Source: Patiria miniata (lineage: Eukaryota > Echinodermata > Asteroidea > Valvatida > Asterinidae). From it: 64,000 nt of DNA. Each line of letters opens with the position of its first letter. Positions within the stretch are counted from its first letter, which is position 1. The DNA is taken from assembly GCF_015706575.1 (NCBI RefSeq), contig NW_024037064.1, positions 7,479,606-7,543,605 on the forward strand, read 5' to 3'. Below are positions 54,401-57,400 of this stretch, in pieces. Under the pieces are notes generated by a model that worked only from the letters and a program-made list of their open reading frames with translations, ran no database searches and was not told the origin of the DNA. Position numbers and translations under genes: made by a program.

Positions 54401-57400
54401 TGAATATATATGAGCAAAACAGTGGGGCAAATCTCCATATTCATGAGCTAGACAGGGATGTCCAATTACATTTGTGAACCAAACAAACTTGAATTTCCAT
54501 ATTTATGAACAAAACATTGCTGTAAATTTTCTACGCTATTGAGCAAAAGAATGAATATCAAATTTTCATTTTCAGAAGCAAAAGAATGAAGTTAAGCTCA
54601 ATATTTATGAGCAAAACTGTCAGAATTCCATGTTCTTAGAGCAAAAACTTCAAATTTCCCTATTCATGAGCAAAACCACGATATGGTGCTTGGTACCGGT
54701 AGAACCTGAATGTAAGCTTTTTATGAACAGTGAAATGTTGTAAAATTCATGCTATGATCAACAGTTCACCAAGAGACTAGCTTCATTTGGATTTAGTGTC
54801 CCACTGTACATGTAGTTGCATGATTTTAAAACAAAAGTTAGCAGTCTTTGTACCGGTAGCATTCCATGTAAATCAAATTTTGTCATACCCACCTCGCGTC
54901 ATTAGACTGGTGCTCTCATGCATGAAAGCAGTAGACTTTAATAAAGCCAAATGTTGTCTGGTTCCCTGAAGACTTAGACTTCATCGCCCATAGGCATTGC
55001 ACAGTGTTGATTCCAGTCTTGTTCAAAACTATTTGGCGCCCAAGAACGATATAATATGATTTTTAGCGTTTGGTGATGAACTCACAGCCACTTAATAAGC
55101 CTTTTCGGAGTTCCAACTGCGCATTCGTAACCTGTGACAACGCGCATTGTTAGTCACAAGTGGCCTTTGACATCATCGCGCCACTGACTTTACAAAAAGG
55201 CTGTTTGTGCATTGTGGGTACTGTCAAAGGGCATTTGAGATGAACAATGTGCGTTGTCACAGGTTACGAATGCGCGCAGTTGGAACTCCGAAAAGGCTTA
55301 TTCCTCTTTCCATTTTTGGGAATACAAATCTAGAGACTTTCCAGAAAGAATGTTGTTGAACAAGATCTCAGATTCACTTCTTTTCAAAAACTGTTAATCT
55401 GTCCTAAACTTTTCATCAATAAATATGTGTGTGTCATCACAAACTATGCTAATTTCACCATTCGTGACCTTTGAACTCATAAATATTTATAATAAATCAT
55501 CTACATAACAACATGTACTAATTAATCATGTTTGTACTAATTGATGTAATAACTTACTTATGCATAATTCATGAATACTGATGCTTTCCTTCTACCAACC
55601 AATGAGGGAATTCCTCTAAACTCGTGCATATATTCACTGATGACTCCTGCTTGTGCCAACCAATGAAAGAGCTTTCTGGTTCCTATATTCACCAACACTG
55701 ACCTTTGTTTTTTAACCAATGGGAATTCTGTAGTCATTAATAGTCATGTTAATGTAATTTCCTTAAATACCAATCAAAGGAAAACTCTGTCAGCCTCGTG
55801 CATATACTGTATTCATTAATATTAGCAGCTTCTTCTCCCAACCAATGGGAGAGCTCCTCCTGACTCAAATCATGAATATTCAATGTTGTTTTTCTTGCAG
55901 GCATTCTTTCTCAGCCAAAGAACATCACATACACTCACCCTCCATACCTTGTCTGATGTATGTACTTGCTGTGTCGGAGCTAAACAAAAATATCTGTGCA
56001 TTAACCCTTTCATTGCCAGACATGTGGTGCTTTGAAAAACTTGAAAGTGTGATCTGAAAGTGCCCTGTTGATGGGAAGTAAAGGAACACATTGTGAGACG
56101 CGTATTGCGACGATAAATCTTAACTAGTGAAGTGGGCTTTACATGAAAGGGTTCATGCACTATGTAGCATCATGCGCATGTCCTTATCTGCCTGTATTTG
56201 TAGCATCTCTGTGTGTAGTGCTGATTCATGTAGCTGACAGCTCATGTACTATGTAGCATCATGCGCATGTCCTTATCTGCCTGTATTTGTATTGTCTCTG
56301 TGTGTAGTGCTGATTCATGTAGCTGACAGCTTTACGTAGACTGTGCTACAGAACTCCTGGGCTTTCATCCAATTCTTTGTGGTCTGCATGTACCACATAA
56401 GTTGGCATTGGAGCGCTGTCGTCCATTTATAACAACCAGTGTTCAACTCATGTGCTGTTGTACATGTATTCAAACCTTGACCGCGATTATACTGCTTGTG
56501 TTCTTTGGCAAGGCACTTTACTACAATTGCCTCTCTCCATCCAGGAGTATAAATGGGTAGCTGTGAAGATAGAGATCAAATTGCACTCATTTTGATGCGC
56601 TTTGAGTTTGAAATCTTTGGTATAAAGTGCAGTATAAGCCCAATATTATTATCATTGTTATCATAAACTTCAAGAAAACAACTCGGTACTTCAAAAGAGC
56701 TTTTGACTTCAGTTTGTAAAACTTATCTGCACAAAATTTGCAGCTCTGTGGAAACCAAAAGAATCCAGTAAAAATCTAGAATCATGTCTCATAACTTGTC
56801 ATGAGTTAATTTCCAATATGTAGTTACAAAAAAAGCTGCATTTATTTGTTCCTCTTTTCTTAGTGTTTATTTTGCAACAATTTAATTTGTTTTTGTTTCA
56901 AGTTTTCTGACCGAATGAAGAGTTAAATGAATTAGTTTTATAACGCCCATTTTCAACTAATCAAATCTGAATTGGATTCAAGTTAAGAGATTTCATTTAG
57001 TGCATGCATAATTCTTGGTACATCGTTTCAATCTTTTAATACATGTATGTGAAGCTGTTTTCCTTTCCTTCTTTCGTTGAATGTTGCATGCTCATTTTAT
57101 CATTTGCTAATTACTTTCATTTCTTTGTGTGTTTTAATATCATTTTTTAGACTGCATTGTAGTTGTTCACACGGGGTGTCTCAAAAAATGTAGCAGTCAA
57201 CCCACAAATATAATATAAATACAAGCATAATATTATTATAAAAATGCTAGCACTCTCTTTTTGCAAAAAGTATCTGTAGAATCTGAAGGTACAATGGTCT
57301 TCATCCCATCTCATTTGGACATCCTAGTCCAGAGATACAGCTTTGTAATGAAGTGACTTGAATGCCAGGTTACAGTGTAGGTCACTTGGTATCTAATGAA

